From contig NZ_SSBQ01000002.1 of the NCBI RefSeq assembly GCF_004795255.1, forward strand, positions 663,001 to 727,000: a stretch of DNA of 64,000 bases. Direction: 5' to 3'. Below the pieces are notes generated by a model. The model searched no databases, had not been told where the DNA came from, and saw only the letters and a list, made by a program, of their open reading frames with translations. The position numbers and the translations under genes were made by a program. Position 1 is the stretch's first letter, and the number at the start of each line of letters is the position of its first letter. Origin of the DNA: Streptomyces sp. RKND-216. GTDB lineage: Bacteria; Actinomycetota; Actinomycetes; Streptomycetales; Streptomycetaceae. Below are positions 28,120 to 36,454 of this stretch, piece after piece.

Positions 28120-29060
28120 CACAGGTTCACCTCGCGGCGCTGGAGCAGGCGCATCTGGAAGACGGAGATCAGGACGATGACGGCGAAGAACAGCACCGCG
28201 TTGGCGGTTTGGTAGGCGTATTCGCCGCCCTTGAAGCCGCCCTTGTAGATCAGGTACGAGACCGAGGTGGTGGCGCTGCCCGGTCCGCCCGCGGTGAGTG
28301 CTTCGACGTGGTCGAAGACCTGGAGGAAGTTGCGCAGCGAGAGCACGGTGTTGATGGTGACGAACGGTGCGATCAGCGGCAGCGTGACGGAGCGGAAGCG
28401 CTGCCAGGGCCCGGCGCCGTCGAGGGTGGCGGCCTCGTGCAGGTCCTCGGGGACGGTCTGGAGGCCGGCCAGGTAGATGATGATGTTGAACGCCGCCGCC
28501 TGCCACACGGCGAGGATCACCACGCCCACCCAGGCCAGGTCGGGGTCGGCGAGGATGCTGGTGCTGAGCGCGTCGATGCCGAGGTGCTCTCCGATGGCGG
28601 GCAGCGAGTAGGTGAACAGGTAGTTGAAGACGTAGCCGACGATGAGGATCGACAGCACGTTGGGGGTGAAGAAGACGCCGCGCAGTGTGGCGCGGAACCG
28701 GATCCTGGCGTGGAGTCCGAGGGCGACGGCCAGGGCCACGACGTTGGTGAGTACGGTCGCGACGGCGGCGAACTGGAACGTGAAGAGGTAGCTCTCCGCG
28801 ATCCGTGCGTCCTCGAACAGGTTGAGGTAGTTCGTGAGGCCGACGAACTCGTAGGAGCCGTAGCCCGCGAAGTCGGTGAAGCTGTAGTAGATGCCGCGCA
28901 GCACGGGGGTGGTGTGCAGCAGCAGGAACAGTGCCAGCGCGGGCAGCACCATCCAGTAGTACGCGGCTTCGGTGCGCGGGCGGCGGCGGCGCGGGGCGGG
29001 GGCGGCCTCCCGCGCGGGGGTGGTCTCGGGTGCGGCCTTCGGGTCGGTGAGTACGGTCAT
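28119..29060 (-). CDS. Carbohydrate ABC transporter permease (MalF/CUT1 type)
   Basis: This 313-residue membrane protein has an excellent ribosome binding site (GGAAAGGAGGAGAC directly before the ATG). The N-terminal cytoplasmic arm (PRRRRPRTEAAYYWMVLP) leads into six helices, with the EAA loop DLHEAATLDGAGPWQRFRSV. Together with the MalG-type subunit it forms the channel of a CUT1 sugar importer. No ATPase is encoded in the operon; streptomycetes usually share MsiK among such importers, so an unlinked ATPase is expected. Confidence 0.92.
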   Translation of the reverse strand: MTVLTDPKAAPETTPAREAAPAPRRRRPRTEAAYYWMVLPALALFLLLHTTPVLRGIYYSFTDFAGYGSYEFVGLTNYLNLFEDARIAESYLFTFQFAAVATVLTNVVALAVALGLHARIRFRATLRGVFFTPNVLSILIVGYVFNYLFTYSLPAIGEHLGIDALSTSILADPDLAWVGVVILAVWQAAAFNIIIYLAGLQTVPEDLHEAATLDGAGPWQRFRSVTLPLIAPFVTINTVLSLRNFLQVFDHVEALTAGGPGSATTSVSYLIYKGGFKGGEYAYQTANAVLFFAVIVLISVFQMRLLQRREVNL

Positions 29061-29089
29061 GTCTCCTCCTTTCCGGATGAGGGGCGCGG

Positions 29090-30325
29090 TCAGGACGTGC
29101 GGGCGAGGACGCGGTCGTAGCTGTCGTCGAGAGCGCGCAGGAAGGCGTCGGTGCGGCCGTCCAGGAGGAACTGCTGGAGCAGCGGTTCCAGCCCGGCCGC
29201 GAGCGGGATCTGGTGGTCGGGGAAGCCGGTGACGCGGCCCCGCGCGAAGTACGGCTCCAGCTGCGCGAGGGCGGGGTCGGCGGGTTCGGTCCCGTCGAGG
29301 GTGGGGACGGCGCTCTGTTCCTCGGCGTAGGACGTCACCACGTCCTCGGTCATCAGGAATTCGATGAACTCCAGCACCTCGTCGGGGTGTTCGGTGTCGC
29401 GGCCCATGGTGAGCGCGACGTCGACGCCGGAGACCAGGCGGGTGGCGCCGGGGTCGTCGCCGGTGGGCATCGGGAAGGTGCCCATCTCGAACGCGGGCTC
29501 GTGGGCCCGGATGGCGGGGAGCGCGTAGCTGCCCTGGACGAGCATGGCGGCCTCGCCGTCGGCGAACGCCTTGTTGCCGGCGTCGTAGTTGCGGGCGAAG
29601 CGGGTCTTCTGGGTGTGCCGGTAGACCTCGGTGAGCTTGGCGGCGACGTCGGGGTAGGCCTCGGCGAAGCTGGTGCGGCCGGCGCGGCGCTCGTCCCAGA
29701 AGTCGTCAGGGGGGATGTTCGCGGCGAACTGGTTGAAGACCGGGAGCGCCGTCCAGGCATCGGCGAGGGTGCCGTAGAAGGGGGTGACGCCGGCCTTCTC
29801 GAAGGTTTCGGCTGCGGAGAGGAGCTGGTCCCAGGTGCGCGGCACCTCCACGTCGTGCCGTGCGAACAGGTCCTCGTTGTAGATCACCCCGCCGGCGTTG
29901 GAGGCGAAGGGGAGCCCGTTGACCTCGCCGGGGGCGGCGGTGCCGAGGTCGTTCAGCACCTGCTGGACACCGGGGGTGACGCGGTCGGCCGCGGGATGGC
30001 CGGAGAAGTCGTGGAAGACGCCGGCGGAGGCCAGTTCGCCGAAGGTGCCGTTGCCGTTGAGGGTCATGACGTCGGGGACCCGGTCCTTGACCAGCCGGGT
30101 GCGGAGGGCGGTCTCGGCGTCCGGCACGTGGTGCTGGACCACGTCGATGCGGGGGTGCTGCTTCTCGAAGTCGGCTATGAGGCGGTCGAAGGTGCCGACG
30201 GCCTCCGGTTTGAACTGGAAGAAGTCCAGGCTGACGGTGCCTGCTTCGCTGCCCTCGGCTCCGGCGCACCCGCCGACCAGCAGGGTGGTGGCCGCGAGGG
30301 CGGCGACGGCTTTGCTGCGTATCAT
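29090..30325 (-). CDS. Sugar ABC transporter substrate-binding lipoprotein
   Basis: This 411-residue protein is predicted to be a lipoprotein: basic start MIRSKAVAALAATTLLVGGC with a lipobox LVGGC and the lipidated Cys at residue 20. The mature part is a family-1 extracellular sugar-binding protein (GVIYNEDLFARHDVEVPRTW is the usual YNEDLF motif). GAAAGGAAG lies a few bases before the ATG. It would capture the sugar outside the membrane for the two permeases encoded just downstream. The operon also encodes alpha-galactosidase, so raffinose, melibiose or stachyose are the likely ligands (inference from context). Confidence 0.92.
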   Translation of the reverse strand: MIRSKAVAALAATTLLVGGCAGAEGSEAGTVSLDFFQFKPEAVGTFDRLIADFEKQHPRIDVVQHHVPDAETALRTRLVKDRVPDVMTLNGNGTFGELASAGVFHDFSGHPAADRVTPGVQQVLNDLGTAAPGEVNGLPFASNAGGVIYNEDLFARHDVEVPRTWDQLLSAAETFEKAGVTPFYGTLADAWTALPVFNQFAANIPPDDFWDERRAGRTSFAEAYPDVAAKLTEVYRHTQKTRFARNYDAGNKAFADGEAAMLVQGSYALPAIRAHEPAFEMGTFPMPTGDDPGATRLVSGVDVALTMGRDTEHPDEVLEFIEFLMTEDVVTSYAEEQSAVPTLDGTEPADPALAQLEPYFARGRVTGFPDHQIPLAAGLEPLLQQFLLDGRTDAFLRALDDSYDRVLARTS

Positions 30326-30426
30326 CTGCTTCCTTTCGCGGAGGCGAGGCGCGGGCGTTCTCGGTGGCGCTCGCCTCCGGTGTGGACCGGCTCCGGAACA
30401 CCCGGGGTGTCGTGTCCGGTGCGCGG

Positions 30427-32601
30427 TCAGCCGACCCGGCGGGCTTCGAGGAGGACGAGGCGTTCGGGGTAGAGGGTGGGCGCGTGGACGCCGGCCGAGG
30501 CCAGCACGCGGCCGGGCAGTTCGACGCCGTCCCGCCACCAGGGCAGCGGGTCGCGGGTCGGACCCTCGGGGCGGTCGCCGGGCGGCAGCGGCGCGAGCCG
30601 GTACACCGCGTCCGGGTCGAGTCCGGGCAGGGTGACGCGTTCGCCGGCGGACTGGACGGACGTCTCGGTCTGCACCAGCGCGTACACGGCCCGGGAGCGG
30701 TCGGCGGCGACGACGCCGTGCACCCACAGGGCCGGGTCGGGGTGGTCGCCGCGCACCACGTCGCCGCTGTGCAGCAGGTCGCGCAGCTCCTTGTGCAGCG
30801 CGACCCAGCGGGCGAGTGCGGTGCGCTCCTCGTCGGAGGCCTTCGTCAGGTCCCATTCGATGCCGAAGTGGCCGAAGAGGGCGGTGCCGGCGCGGAAGGC
30901 GAGCGTGTGGCGGCGGCCGGTGGTGTGCGCGCGGGGGCCGCCGACGTGGGCGCCGAGGAGTTCGGGGGGCAGCAGGAGGCCGGTCCACCGCTGGATGCCC
31001 TGGCGTTCCAGTGCGTCGATGCAGTCGCTGGTCCACACCCGGTCGGTGCGCTCCAGCACGCCGAGGTCGACACGGCCGCCGCCGGAGGAGCAGGACTCGA
31101 TCTCCAGTCCGGGGTGGCGGGTCCGCAGTGCGTCGAGCAGCCGGTACACGGCGAGGGTCTGCGCGTGCACGCCGGCCCGGGCGTCGGGGCCGTGTCCGGC
31201 GTCGACCAGGTCACGGTTGTGGTCCCACTTCAGGTACGTGAGCCGGTACTCGGCGATCAGGGCGTCGAGCCGCTGGAGGATGTACGCGTACGCGTCCGGG
31301 TGGCCGAGGTCCAGAACCTGCTGGTGCCGGGCCTCGGGAGGCGTCCGGCCGCCCGCCGCCAGGACCCAGTCGGGGTGGGCGCGGGCGAGGTCGGAGTCCG
31401 GGTTGACCATCTCCGGTTCGACCCACAGGCCGAACTCCAGGCCCAGGCCCCGGACATGGTCGACGAGCGGGTGCAGGCCCTTGGGCCACACCTCCGGGTC
31501 GACGTACCAGTCACCGAGGCCGGCCCGGTCGTCGCGACGGCCGAGGAACCAGCCGTCGTCCAGCACGAACCGCTCGGCGCCCACCTCGGCGGCGGCGTCG
31601 GCGAGCGCGCACAGCTTGTCGACGTCGTGGCGGAAGTAGACGGCCTCCCAGGTGTTGAGGGTGACCGGACGGGCGGTGCGCGGGTGGTGCGGCCGGGCCC
31701 GCAGGTGCCGGTGGAAGCGGCCGGCCATCTCGTCCAGGCCGCGGCCGTAGGAGCCGTACACCCAGGGCGTGGTGTACGACGCGCCGGGTCCGAGGCGCAC
31801 CTCTCCGGGCAGCAGGGTCTCGCCTCCGCCGAGCATGCGCACCCCGGCGGCCGTCCGCTCCGCGAGGGAGCGGTGGTTGCCGCTGAAGGCGGTGTGCACG
31901 CCCCACACCTCGCCGTGCCGGAAGCCGAAACCGGCCTCCCCGGCGACGTGCACGAGGGTGGCGTCCAGGCCGGTGCGGCCGCGCCGGTTCTCCCGCAGGT
32001 GGGTGCCGAGGGTGAAGTCGTGGCGCTGCGGGCTGCGTTCGCGCAGGTGGCGCCCGGCGAGGTCGAGCAGTTCGGTGGCGCGGGCGGGCAGCGGCAGCGC
32101 GAGGAGCAGGCCGTCGACGGTGTACGGCGCCGCGCCCTCGCCGAAGGTGTCGGTGACGGTGGCGCGCTGCCGGACCAGGCCGGACGCGCTCATCTCGACC
32201 TCCAGACGCAGGGCGAGGCCGGCCTGCGGGTCCACCGCGTCGACGGTCAGCCCGTCGGCGCGGGTGGCGACGTCCGCCACGGCGAAGGCGGTGGAGAAGT
32301 GTGCGCCGTCCCGGTGGCCGGTGAGGCCGGGAGTGCCGAGCCATCCGGCGGACTGCTCGGGCACCGACGACAGCGGGACCCGTACGTCCAGGGAGCTGGA
32401 GACCACCTGCGGCCGGGCGGCGACGGCCAGCGCGGTCAGCGCGTCGTCGGAGAGCGGGCCGAGGTCGGCGCCCCAGTGCAGCACCCGCGGCAGGCCGTCC
32501 CCGGTGCGGTCGAGGACGAGGGAGACGCCGCCGGCGCGCAGGTGGACGTACGAGGGGGCGTTCGAGGGGGTGCCGTCGCCGGCGGTGCCGCTGTCGCGCA
32601 T
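30427..32601 (-). CDS. GH36 alpha-galactosidase
   Basis: This 724-residue enzyme hydrolyses terminal alpha-1,6-galactosyl groups of melibiose and raffinose. It shows the GH36 order: an N-terminal beta-supersandwich, then a catalytic barrel with EAVYF...DDGWF (the residue 340-375 region), nucleophile Asp460 in LKWDHNRDL, the SCSSGGGRVDLG motif and acid/base Asp526 in RVWTSDCIDALERQ. There is no signal peptide, so it acts in the cytoplasm after import. GAGGA lies seven bases before the ATG at 32599-32601. It is the first gene of the operon; the binding-protein gene follows after 101 bases. The divergent ROK gene is the likely regulator. Confidence 0.93.
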   Translation of the reverse strand: MRDSGTAGDGTPSNAPSYVHLRAGGVSLVLDRTGDGLPRVLHWGADLGPLSDDALTALAVAARPQVVSSSLDVRVPLSSVPEQSAGWLGTPGLTGHRDGAHFSTAFAVADVATRADGLTVDAVDPQAGLALRLEVEMSASGLVRQRATVTDTFGEGAAPYTVDGLLLALPLPARATELLDLAGRHLRERSPQRHDFTLGTHLRENRRGRTGLDATLVHVAGEAGFGFRHGEVWGVHTAFSGNHRSLAERTAAGVRMLGGGETLLPGEVRLGPGASYTTPWVYGSYGRGLDEMAGRFHRHLRARPHHPRTARPVTLNTWEAVYFRHDVDKLCALADAAAEVGAERFVLDDGWFLGRRDDRAGLGDWYVDPEVWPKGLHPLVDHVRGLGLEFGLWVEPEMVNPDSDLARAHPDWVLAAGGRTPPEARHQQVLDLGHPDAYAYILQRLDALIAEYRLTYLKWDHNRDLVDAGHGPDARAGVHAQTLAVYRLLDALRTRHPGLEIESCSSGGGRVDLGVLERTDRVWTSDCIDALERQGIQRWTGLLLPPELLGAHVGGPRAHTTGRRHTLAFRAGTALFGHFGIEWDLTKASDEERTALARWVALHKELRDLLHSGDVVRGDHPDPALWVHGVVAADRSRAVYALVQTETSVQSAGERVTLPGLDPDAVYRLAPLPPGDRPEGPTRDPLPWWRDGVELPGRVLASAGVHAPTLYPERLVLLEARRVG

Positions 32602-32870
32602 CGATCGGTCCTCGGGATGGGTGTGGTGCGTGATGTCGCGGTTAGTTTTGGCGCAGAAGCTTCGGCGAGTCAACACCTTGCACCGGACGGGTCGGGTGGC
32701 GATTCCGCACACGGAGAACCTGAGGTAACTTCTGATATGGAAATAAGCACGGTGGGTCGCGGTACGGAACCGGGCGGTGCGGCCGGGTGCACGGAGCCCG
32801 TCCCGGAGGCCCGCTGCAAGGATGAGCTCCGTCCGGACACGCCCCCTACGTCCCCCGGAGGCACGCGAAG
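32602..32870. promoter_or_regulatory. Divergent control region between alpha-galactosidase and the ROK regulator
   Basis: This 269-base spacer must carry the promoters of both genes. It includes an AT-rich patch (32641-32760) unlike the surrounding DNA. A loose dyad at 32648-32673 (TTGGCGCAGAAG then CTTCGGCGAGTCAA, centred on AAGCTT) is a candidate operator. The dyad is imperfect, so the operator assignment is weak. Confidence 0.4.
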
Positions 32871-34025
32871 GTGACCGCGCTCCCGCAGCCCCCCTGGGCG
32901 CCACTGTCCGACGCGGCGCGGGCCATCATGCTCGCGGTGCTCATGCGCGGCCCGACCCCGCGCAGCGAACTCGCCCGGCGGATCGGGCTGTCCGCCGGCA
33001 GCCTCACCCGGCTGACCGCCCCGCTCCTGGAGAGCGGCCTGCTGGTCGAGGCCGGCCCCAGCCGCAGCGGCGCCGGCCGTCCCACCCGCCCGCTGGACAT
33101 CGCGGCCGACGCCCACCACTTCCTGGGCGTCAAGGTCACCGACGAGGACGCCCACCTGGTGGTGACCGACCTGCGGGCGCAGATCGTGGCCGGCGCCCGC
33201 GCCGCACTGCCCGGGCACTCCCCCGGCGACGTGGTGGCGACCGTGCGGCGCGAGGCGGGAGCCCTGGCCCGGCGGGTACCCGAGCTGACCGCGGCCGGGC
33301 TCAGCCTCGGCGGACAGGTCGCGGACCATGCCACGGTCACCGCCGCGCCGTTCCTGCACTGGACGCGCGAGGTGCCGCTGGGCGCCCTGCTCACCGAGGC
33401 GCTGGGCGTGCCGAGCGTGGTCGACAACGACCTGCTCGCCCTCACCCGCGCGGAGCACTGGTTCGGCGCCGGCCGCGGCCACGACCGGTTCGCCGTGCTC
33501 ACCACCGGCATCAGCGTCGGCTACGGACTGGTCGTGCACGACCGCATCGTCGACAGCCCCGACGCCGGACTCGGCCTGATCGCGCACCTGCCGCTGGACC
33601 CGTACGGCCCCTACTGCCCCGACGGACACCGCGGCTGCGCCACCGCGATGCTCGCCGCGCCCAGCATCGCCGCCGCCGTCTCCACAGGGGTGCGCCGGCC
33701 GGTCTCCTACGAGGAGTGCCTGCGGATGGCCGCGGACGGCGACCGGGTCGCCTCGCCGGTGGTGACCGCTGCCGCCCACGCGCTGGGGCGGCTGATCACC
33801 GTCGTCTCCTCACTCACCATGGCGCGCCGCGTCGTCCTCACCGGCGAGGGCATCGGCCTCGCGGAGGTGGGCCGCGAGGCCCTGGAGGACGGCATGCGCG
33901 CCGACCGCCACGCCGCAGCGACCCCCACCTCGTACGAGATCCAGCCGATCGACTTCTCCCTCTGGGCGCGCGGGGCGGCCGCCACGGCGATCCAGCGCTT
34001 CATCCTCGGCCCCGAGGACGGCTGA
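32871..34025 (+). CDS. ROK-family transcriptional regulator
   Basis: This 384-residue protein begins at a GTG with GGAG ten bases upstream. Residues 15-65 form a winged helix-turn-helix of the MarR-like type used by NagC/XylR ROK regulators (TPRSELARRIGLSAGSLTRL). The rest is a ROK sugar-kinase-like domain. The zinc-binding Cys cluster is visible as CPDGHRGCATAM near residue 250. The upstream His of the GHxxxxxxGxxC motif is replaced, so I infer a sugar-sensing, not catalytic, role. It is divergent from the alpha-galactosidase operon, as expected for its local repressor whose inducer would be an alpha-galactoside or its product. Confidence 0.88.
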   Translation: MTALPQPPWAPLSDAARAIMLAVLMRGPTPRSELARRIGLSAGSLTRLTAPLLESGLLVEAGPSRSGAGRPTRPLDIAADAHHFLGVKVTDEDAHLVVTDLRAQIVAGARAALPGHSPGDVVATVRREAGALARRVPELTAAGLSLGGQVADHATVTAAPFLHWTREVPLGALLTEALGVPSVVDNDLLALTRAEHWFGAGRGHDRFAVLTTGISVGYGLVVHDRIVDSPDAGLGLIAHLPLDPYGPYCPDGHRGCATAMLAAPSIAAAVSTGVRRPVSYEECLRMAADGDRVASPVVTAAAHALGRLITVVSSLTMARRVVLTGEGIGLAEVGREALEDGMRADRHAAATPTSYEIQPIDFSLWARGAAATAIQRFILGPEDG

Positions 34026-34158
34026 CCCCCGCGGACACGCGGAGTCTCAGAGCAGGCCCAGTGCCTGCCCGGCGCATGCGGGAGCGGACAGCCGAGCGAG
34101 GCGAGGACGCCTCACAGCAGGTCGGCCAGAACGGGCGTCCCCGACGGCCGCTGCCCGG

Positions 34159-34193
34159 CCGTGACGGCGTGCGGCTCGCGCGCTCCGTCACGG
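34159..34193. terminator. Possible terminator between ROK and FHA genes
   Basis: CCGTGACGG at 34159-34167 can pair perfectly with CCGTCACGG at 34185-34193 across a 17-base loop, in the gap between two convergent genes. Confidence 0.4.
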
Positions 34194-34210
34194 CGTCACG
34201 GCGTCACGGA
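34187..34210. repeat. Tandem 8-base repeat, three copies
   Basis: GTCACGGC, GTCACGGC, GTCACGGA in direct array; the last copy runs across the stop codon of the FHA gene. Confidence 0.6.
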
Positions 34211-34752
34211 GCGGTCAGGCGGAAGCCGGCCTGGCCGAACTGGACGTGGTCGCCGGGGCGTACGGCGACGCTGCCGGTGACACGGCGCCCGTTGACCCAG
34301 GTCCCGTTGCTGGAACCCAGGTCGCGCAGGCTCCAGCCGGCGCCGGTGTGCCGGAGCTGGGCGTGCGCCCGGGAGACGGTGTGGTGCGTCAGCCGCAGCA
34401 TCGACCCCGGCGCGCGTCCGATCGACAACGGGTACGGTCCCGGCCCGGGCAGCATGAGCTCCGGCAGCCGTTCCCGCTGCCAGGCGCGGCGCAGCAGCAC
34501 GGGGAAGGCCGACGCCCTGCCCACCATCCGGTACAGCCAGTGCGTACCGCCGGACCGGCGGTTGTGCAGGTCGCCCAGGACCAGGTCGAGTTCGTCGTGC
34601 CGCTGGGCGTGCAGGATGACTTCCATGCGCCGCAGGAAGGTGTCCTGCGAGACCCTGCCGTCCGCCGCGCTCTCCCGGAGCACCTCGAGCGCGCGTTCCC
34701 GGTCGCCGTCGGACAAGCGCGGCGGATACGCGCTGAACTCGAGAGACGTCAT
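34204..34752 (-). CDS. DUF1707 and FHA domain protein
   Basis: This 182-residue protein starts MTSLEFSAYPPRLSDGDRER. The first 60 residues match DUF1707 (LSDGDRERALEVLRESAADGRVS, with EVILHAQ and L-V-L-GDL), a short module common in actinobacteria. The C-terminal 90 residues form an FHA phosphothreonine-binding domain: the IGR strand (SIGRAPGSML), the conserved SRAHAQLRH, then LGSSNGTWVNG. It probably reads Ser/Thr kinase signals in the cytoplasm; the partner kinase is not in the window. The start is chosen where conservation begins, with GGAGG very close to the ATG. It is divergent from the NUDIX gene. Confidence 0.85.
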   Translation of the reverse strand: MTSLEFSAYPPRLSDGDRERALEVLRESAADGRVSQDTFLRRMEVILHAQRHDELDLVLGDLHNRRSGGTHWLYRMVGRASAFPVLLRRAWQRERLPELMLPGPGPYPLSIGRAPGSMLRLTHHTVSRAHAQLRHTGAGWSLRDLGSSNGTWVNGRRVTGSVAVRPGDHVQFGQAGFRLTAP

Positions 34753-34831
34753 GCCTCCATTCTCCGGAAGCGGTGAACTCCTGTCCAGAATCCGGGCGTT
34801 CCGCAGCACCCCTCCCGATAGGGTCGTGCGC

Positions 34832-35374
34832 ATGCGAATCCCCAGGCAGGCGGCCCGTATCGCGGTTCTCGACCCGCGGGGAGCAGTGTTCCTGTTCCGT
34901 TACGACAACGAGGAGGTCGGGGTGCACTGGGCGATGCCCGGCGGCGGCCTCGACCCCGGCGAGACCCCGCGCGAGGGGGCGGTGCGGGAGCTGCGTGAGG
35001 AGACCGGCTGGGCCGACGTCGAGCCCGGCGGGCTGCTGTGCACCTGGGAGCACGACTACACCCGGGAGGGTGTGCCGGTGCGGCAGCACGAGCACGTCTA
35101 CCTCGGCCGGGGACCGCGGAGGCAGCCCGTCGGCGACCTCGCCCCCGCGCACCGCGCGGACGGCATCCTCACCTGGCGGTGGTGGTCTCCCGCCGAACTG
35201 GCCGCGGCCGAGGAGGCCCTGTGGCCGCCGCAGCTCGCCGCGCTGCTCGCCCGCCGCGCCGGACACCCGGGCGCCGGGCCGGAGCACCTCGGCTTCGTGC
35301 CGAACGACCTCCCGCACGCCGCCCCGCCGGGTCGTGCGGAAAACCCGTGGACGCCCGGCGGCCGCGCGGGCTAA
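34832..35374 (+). CDS. NUDIX hydrolase
   Basis: This 180-residue cytoplasmic protein shows a complete Nudix box, GGGLDPGETPREGAVREL followed by REETGW, at residues 36-58, with all the Glu residues for metal binding. The remainder (TWEHDY, HEHVYLGRG, ILTWRWWSPAEL) is typical of the MutT-like branch annotated as phosphohydrolases of nucleoside or other diphosphates; the substrate cannot be predicted. It starts at an ATG 80 bases from the divergent FHA gene and has no strong ribosome binding site, so it may be leaderless or weakly translated. Confidence 0.88.
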   Translation: MRIPRQAARIAVLDPRGAVFLFRYDNEEVGVHWAMPGGGLDPGETPREGAVRELREETGWADVEPGGLLCTWEHDYTREGVPVRQHEHVYLGRGPRRQPVGDLAPAHRADGILTWRWWSPAELAAAEEALWPPQLAALLARRAGHPGAGPEHLGFVPNDLPHAAPPGRAENPWTPGGRAG

Positions 35375-35418
35375 CGTGCCGCTCACGCCCGCGAGACCGC
35401 AGGAAGGAGGCGAGCGCG

Positions 35419-35478
35419 ATGCACCGCACCACGACCATGCGCTCCCGCCCCTGCCACCGGGCGATCCCTCTCCGCTGA
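35419..35478 (+). CDS. Possible 19-residue leader peptide upstream of the GNAT gene
   Basis: A very strong ribosome binding site (AGGAAGGAGG at 35401-35410) stands eight bases before an ATG that opens a 19-codon frame, MHRTTTMRSRPCHRAIPLR, ending TGA at 35476-35478. The acetyltransferase starts 34 bases later with its own site. A site this good before so short a frame suggests the peptide is translated. It is Arg- and Thr-rich with one Cys. An attenuation or uORF role is inference. Confidence 0.4.
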   Translation: MHRTTTMRSRPCHRAIPLR

Positions 35479-35512
35479 CCGGGAGCGCGACACGCCTTCC
35501 GGAAGGATCCCC

Positions 35513-36421
35513 ATGACCGCACTGGTCATCCGCGCGCTCGTCGAGGACGAGGCCCGCGCACTGTTCACCTCCCTGTCCGACCCCGGACTGGTCGGCCGTC
35601 CGCTGCTCGGCCGCCCGTACGCGACCCACGCCGAGGGGGGCGAGTACCGCCCCGACTGGACGTGGGTCGCCCTGCGGGACGGCGTCGTCGTCGCCCGCGC
35701 CGCCCTGTGGGGCGCGCCCGGCGACGACGAGCCGAAGGTCCTCGACTGGTTCGACTTCGCGCCCGGCGAGCGCGAGGCCGGCGTGCGGCTGCTGCGGGCC
35801 ATGCCGCACCGCGAGTACGAGATCATGCTGCCGCCCGGCTGGCGCGACGACCCGGCGGTGCGCGCCGCCGCAGAGGAGCGCATCGACGCCGCCCGGGAGG
35901 CCGGCTACCGGCCCCTGGTGGAGCGCTTCCGCTACCTGTGGACGCCCGCCTGCGGGCTTCCGGAACGTCCGGGACGGCTCGTCTTCCGGCCGGAACCGGA
36001 CGACGAGGTGATCCTCGACGTGCTGCGCGGCGTCGAACAGGGGTCGCTGGACGCCCACGCCCGTGCCCTGCTCGACACCGACGGCGTCGAAGCCGCCGCC
36101 CGGGACGAGCTGGAGTTCCTCCACTGGATGCCCTCGCCCCGATCCTGGTGGCGGTTGGCCTGCACGCCGGACGGCGAGACCGTCGGCCTGCAGATCCCCG
36201 GCCGCAATCCGAACGGGCCGGTCGTCGGATTCGTCGGCGTCGTGGCCGGGCAACGCGGTCACGGGTACGCGTACGACCTGCTCGTCGAGTGCACGCACCA
36301 GCTCGTCGGTGAGGGGGCGGGCGAGATCGCGGCGGCCACCGACCTGGGCAACACCCCGATGGCCGCCCACTTCGCCCGTGCGGGCTACCCGGTGGTCCAG
36401 CACCGGTACTGCATGAGCTAG
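35513..36421 (+). CDS. GNAT-family N-acetyltransferase
   Basis: This is a 302-residue cytoplasmic protein, longer than single-domain GNATs. The C-terminal part has the acetyl-CoA loop in VVAGQRGHGYAYDLL (R/Q-x-x-G-x-G/A type) and the following NTPMAAHFARAGYPVV, where an Asn and a late aromatic are typical of the fold. The N-terminal half (residues 1-140) looks like a diverged first GNAT-like unit, so the protein may be a double-GNAT. GGAAGGAT lies a few bases before the ATG. The acceptor is unknown. A short possible leader peptide precedes it. Confidence 0.85.
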   Translation: MTALVIRALVEDEARALFTSLSDPGLVGRPLLGRPYATHAEGGEYRPDWTWVALRDGVVVARAALWGAPGDDEPKVLDWFDFAPGEREAGVRLLRAMPHREYEIMLPPGWRDDPAVRAAAEERIDAAREAGYRPLVERFRYLWTPACGLPERPGRLVFRPEPDDEVILDVLRGVEQGSLDAHARALLDTDGVEAAARDELEFLHWMPSPRSWWRLACTPDGETVGLQIPGRNPNGPVVGFVGVVAGQRGHGYAYDLLVECTHQLVGEGAGEIAAATDLGNTPMAAHFARAGYPVVQHRYCMS

Positions 36422-36454
36422 CCGCGCGGGGTGCCCTGCCGCAGCATGGGAACC

